NCBI GenBank assembly: GCA_002118135.1
Contig: BDIU01000060.1
Span: forward strand, 1 to 59,497
Source of the DNA: Trebouxia sp. TZW2008
Taxonomy: Eukaryota; Chlorophyta; Trebouxiophyceae; Trebouxiales; Trebouxiaceae
Length of the DNA stretch: 59,497 nt
Direction of reading: 5' to 3'
Under the pieces are notes generated by a model. It saw only the letters and a program-made list of their open reading frames with translations, was not told the origin of the DNA and did no database searches. The position numbers and the translations under genes were made by a program. This document shows positions 58,201-59,497 of the stretch, one piece after another (the first letter of the stretch is position 1; each line of letters opens with the position of its first letter).

Positions 58201-59138
58201 AGTAGAAGCGAAAGGCGTATCCAGGCCTGACAAAGGAGCCTGCAGAGGTGTCAATGACAAACACCACCAGCACAAAAATGGTGATGCCAACGCATGCTGG
58301 GTCTGCCGCTGGTGGTAGCACTGCCAAACGGAAATCATCCAGGAACACTGCTATCAAGGTGACGAACACCACGAAGCAGCTGATGTATGTGCCGTCCAGC
58401 AGGTCACATGCCCTTGCTTTCCACTGAGGCTGGTTTGCTGCCTCCAGTTGCTGGAAGACGCTGGGACTGGCGGTCATTGAATGACTTGGCTCTGAGGCTG
58501 TTACAACAGCTGGAAACTCGCCTGCAGCAAAACACAATATGCAAGTATTTGAGGGTACAAACAACTGAGATAAATTGTAAACTGTGAAATGTGTGATATG
58601 CTGGCGCCAATATGTCAGTCGTGATACGCAATCACTTCAGAGTGTCAGAGGCATTGGAATGGCAATGGAAATGAACATGGAATTGGGAATGGGAATGGGA
58701 ATGGGAATGGGAATGGGAATGGGAATGGGAATGGGAAGTGATTCACTGCTTGCCTGTCATGCTGGCAGCTCTGCGCAGAATGAGACCCTGCTTGCTGGCT
58801 TTCTTCACAGCAGAGATGCTGGGTCTGAATCTTGTAGGGCTTTTGGACTTTGACCCTGTGCGGTCCATTGTGGTGGACATGGGGTCTAGCATGCTGCTGC
58901 TTCTCAGACCTGGCTCAGGTGAGTTTGGCTCATCTGGAACTTTGTGCAGCCACTGCCTCGCAAAGTCGACTGGCGTGGACAGCAGCGGCCGGTTGCTGTC
59001 TGTCGAGGCTGTTCTGTCAAGAGAGAGCGTGCTGGCGTCGTGCTCGCCTTGGCTAATGGAGGCGTCGAGCTCGCTGTGTCGGGGCGTCGTAGCTCCTGCC
59101 CCTGCTGCTGGCAGCTCTATCCCTATCTTTGGGGTCAT
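52297..59138 (-). CDS. Voltage-sensor-like membrane domain fused to a class III adenylate/guanylate cyclase
   Basis: Exons on the minus strand, all in phase: 59138-58787, 58521-58200, 57704-57470, 57081-56952, 56211-56030, 55343-55236, 54845-54675, 54440-54117, 53831-53700, 53436-52624; 922 residues if the stop at 52624 is used. Order: Ser/Thr-rich cytosolic N-terminus; hydrophobic segments (GTYISCFVVFVTLIAVFL; GITIFVLVVFVIDTSAGSFV; TVATLSMLLDIPAIV) with acidic residues, then an Arg-rich S4-like helix (RQIMRVCRILRLMRLVYLY); a further TM (VLGLLLFIPAFEL), a lumenal/extracellular loop, a last TM (NLFRSLFVIVALGCGAVLF), a linker (NRLVLRPIERMLRK) and the cyclase. Catalytic features: CDIRNFTD and NKNIGDAFLLVW supply the two metal Asp; DASYLSPNVNMASRLEA the purine and transition-state region. 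A GC donor follows 54675. An optional final exon at about 52477-52297 would replace the terminal K. Confidence 0.85.
53625..53662. repeat. (GGGCA)n pentamer microsatellite
   Basis: Pentamer run in the cyclase intron between exons 53831-53700 and 53436-52624. Confidence 0.9.
55905..56540 (-). repeat. Tandem copies of cyclase exon 56211-56030
   Basis: In transcription order the exon start occurs at ~56536 (frame-broken), 56387 (open for at least 44 codons with mostly synonymous differences) and 56211 (complete, in phase). A partial copy of the exon's 3' half lies at ~55985-55905. The period is 150-180 bp. Confidence 0.88.
57770..57840 (-). repeat. Partial copy of cyclase exon 57704-57470
   Basis: 57835-57777 duplicates the acceptor and first 59 bases of the S3-like exon with mainly synonymous changes. 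It ends at a donor-like gtctga. Its length leaves the wrong phase for joining to either the next exon or exon 57704. Confidence 0.85.
58667..58738. repeat. (GGGAAT)n hexamer microsatellite
   Basis: About ten uninterrupted ggaatg hexamers in the first cyclase intron. Confidence 0.95.
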
Positions 59139-59497
59139 GCTGCCGTCTCAGTACTCACAACAAGTGCATGCTATTGGGTCCCGCTAAGATGGAGGCGCCA
59201 ATGGGCGTGGCTCGTTGACAAGACCGCACACCACGCAGCACAACATGCCACAGTGTACACGTTTACACGGCCTGCCGCAATTCTGTGTCCAGGCCTCTTG
59301 TGTCATCGTGTACAAGTTTGAAGTACGTACGCAAACGGAGACCGTGCGTGCTTGTGTTCGCAACTGAACCGATTACAGAATCGAACAGACCGAGCCTAGT
59401 GCTACTTGCCTGAGTCCGTAGGCGTTACGTTCCCAGCTGCGGGGCAACCATGGCCAGATTACTCGTCACCCCTCGTTTGAAATTTTGACTTGAAGCA
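59139..59497. promoter_or_regulatory. 5' flank of the cyclase gene
   Basis: Upstream sequence of the minus-strand cyclase. No further gene is recognised before the window ends; an ATG at 59450 on the plus strand opens only about a dozen codons. Confidence 0.4.

Noticed and set aside
58667..58738. GGGAAT run as interstitial telomere
   Set aside because: The unit is not the plant/algal TTTAGGG type and lies in an intron; it is a plain microsatellite.
1..59497. tRNA, rRNA or other structural RNA genes
   Set aside because: No cloverleaf with A and B boxes or rRNA-like sequence was seen by eye; a tRNAscan/Infernal run would be needed to be sure.

Overview
The window is nuclear DNA from a green alga. 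The evidence is: many short introns with GT-AG borders; AKR2, TFIIF-alpha, U-box/ARM and VPS15 homologues that read closest to plant and algal forms; an algal type of class III nucleotide cyclase; and TG/CA-rich, non-compact sequence. A chlorophyte, possibly trebouxiophyte, is the best guess, but the species cannot be named from sequence alone. Gene models were built by hand from homology plus splice-site phase. All joined exons reported as high confidence keep the reading frame across every junction.

Layout, left to right. (1) 1-13,677, plus: VPS15 (regulatory kinase subunit of the class III PI3-kinase complex); the kinase domain lies off the left edge, and HEAT repeats and the WD40 propeller are inside. 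(2) 13.7-21.5 kb: a mobile-element-like block. It holds an unidentified minus-strand ORF, a SWIM-like zinc-finger segment, a three-exon gene ending in a YqaJ/lambda-exonuclease-like nuclease fold, and a 2.2-kb DNA transposon with short terminal inverted repeats carrying a small spliced gene. (3) 21.8-25.4 kb: a chromovirus-type retroelement remnant (RT, RNase H, integrase, chromodomain) bounded, unexpectedly, by inverted repeats and a 5-bp target duplication. (4) 26.2-27.8 kb, minus: a predicted secreted Fe/Mn superoxide dismutase. (5) 28.3-30.9 kb, plus: a U-box/armadillo E3 ubiquitin ligase, divergent from the SOD. (6) 31.4-39.7 kb, plus: TFIIF alpha subunit (RAP74). (7) 40.4-42.5 kb, minus: AKR2-like ankyrin chaperone of organelle outer-membrane proteins. 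(8) 43.3-50.2 kb, plus: a fringe/DUF604-type Golgi glycosyltransferase, divergent from AKR2. (9) 51.1-52.2 kb, minus: exons of an unidentified gene. (10) 52.3-59.1 kb, minus: a nucleotide cyclase fused to a voltage-sensor-like membrane domain.

The genes do not form a pathway; this is an ordinary eukaryotic neighbourhood of housekeeping and signalling genes. The dominant unexpected pattern is structural. In nearly every gene, exon edges with their splice sites have been tandemly duplicated into the adjacent intron, giving arrays of decaying exon copies with periods of about 100-200 bp. The copy that keeps correct phase is next to the intact exon: last when acceptor edges are repeated, first when donor edges are repeated. 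This accounts for much of the intron length in the window and is the observation most worth pursuing.
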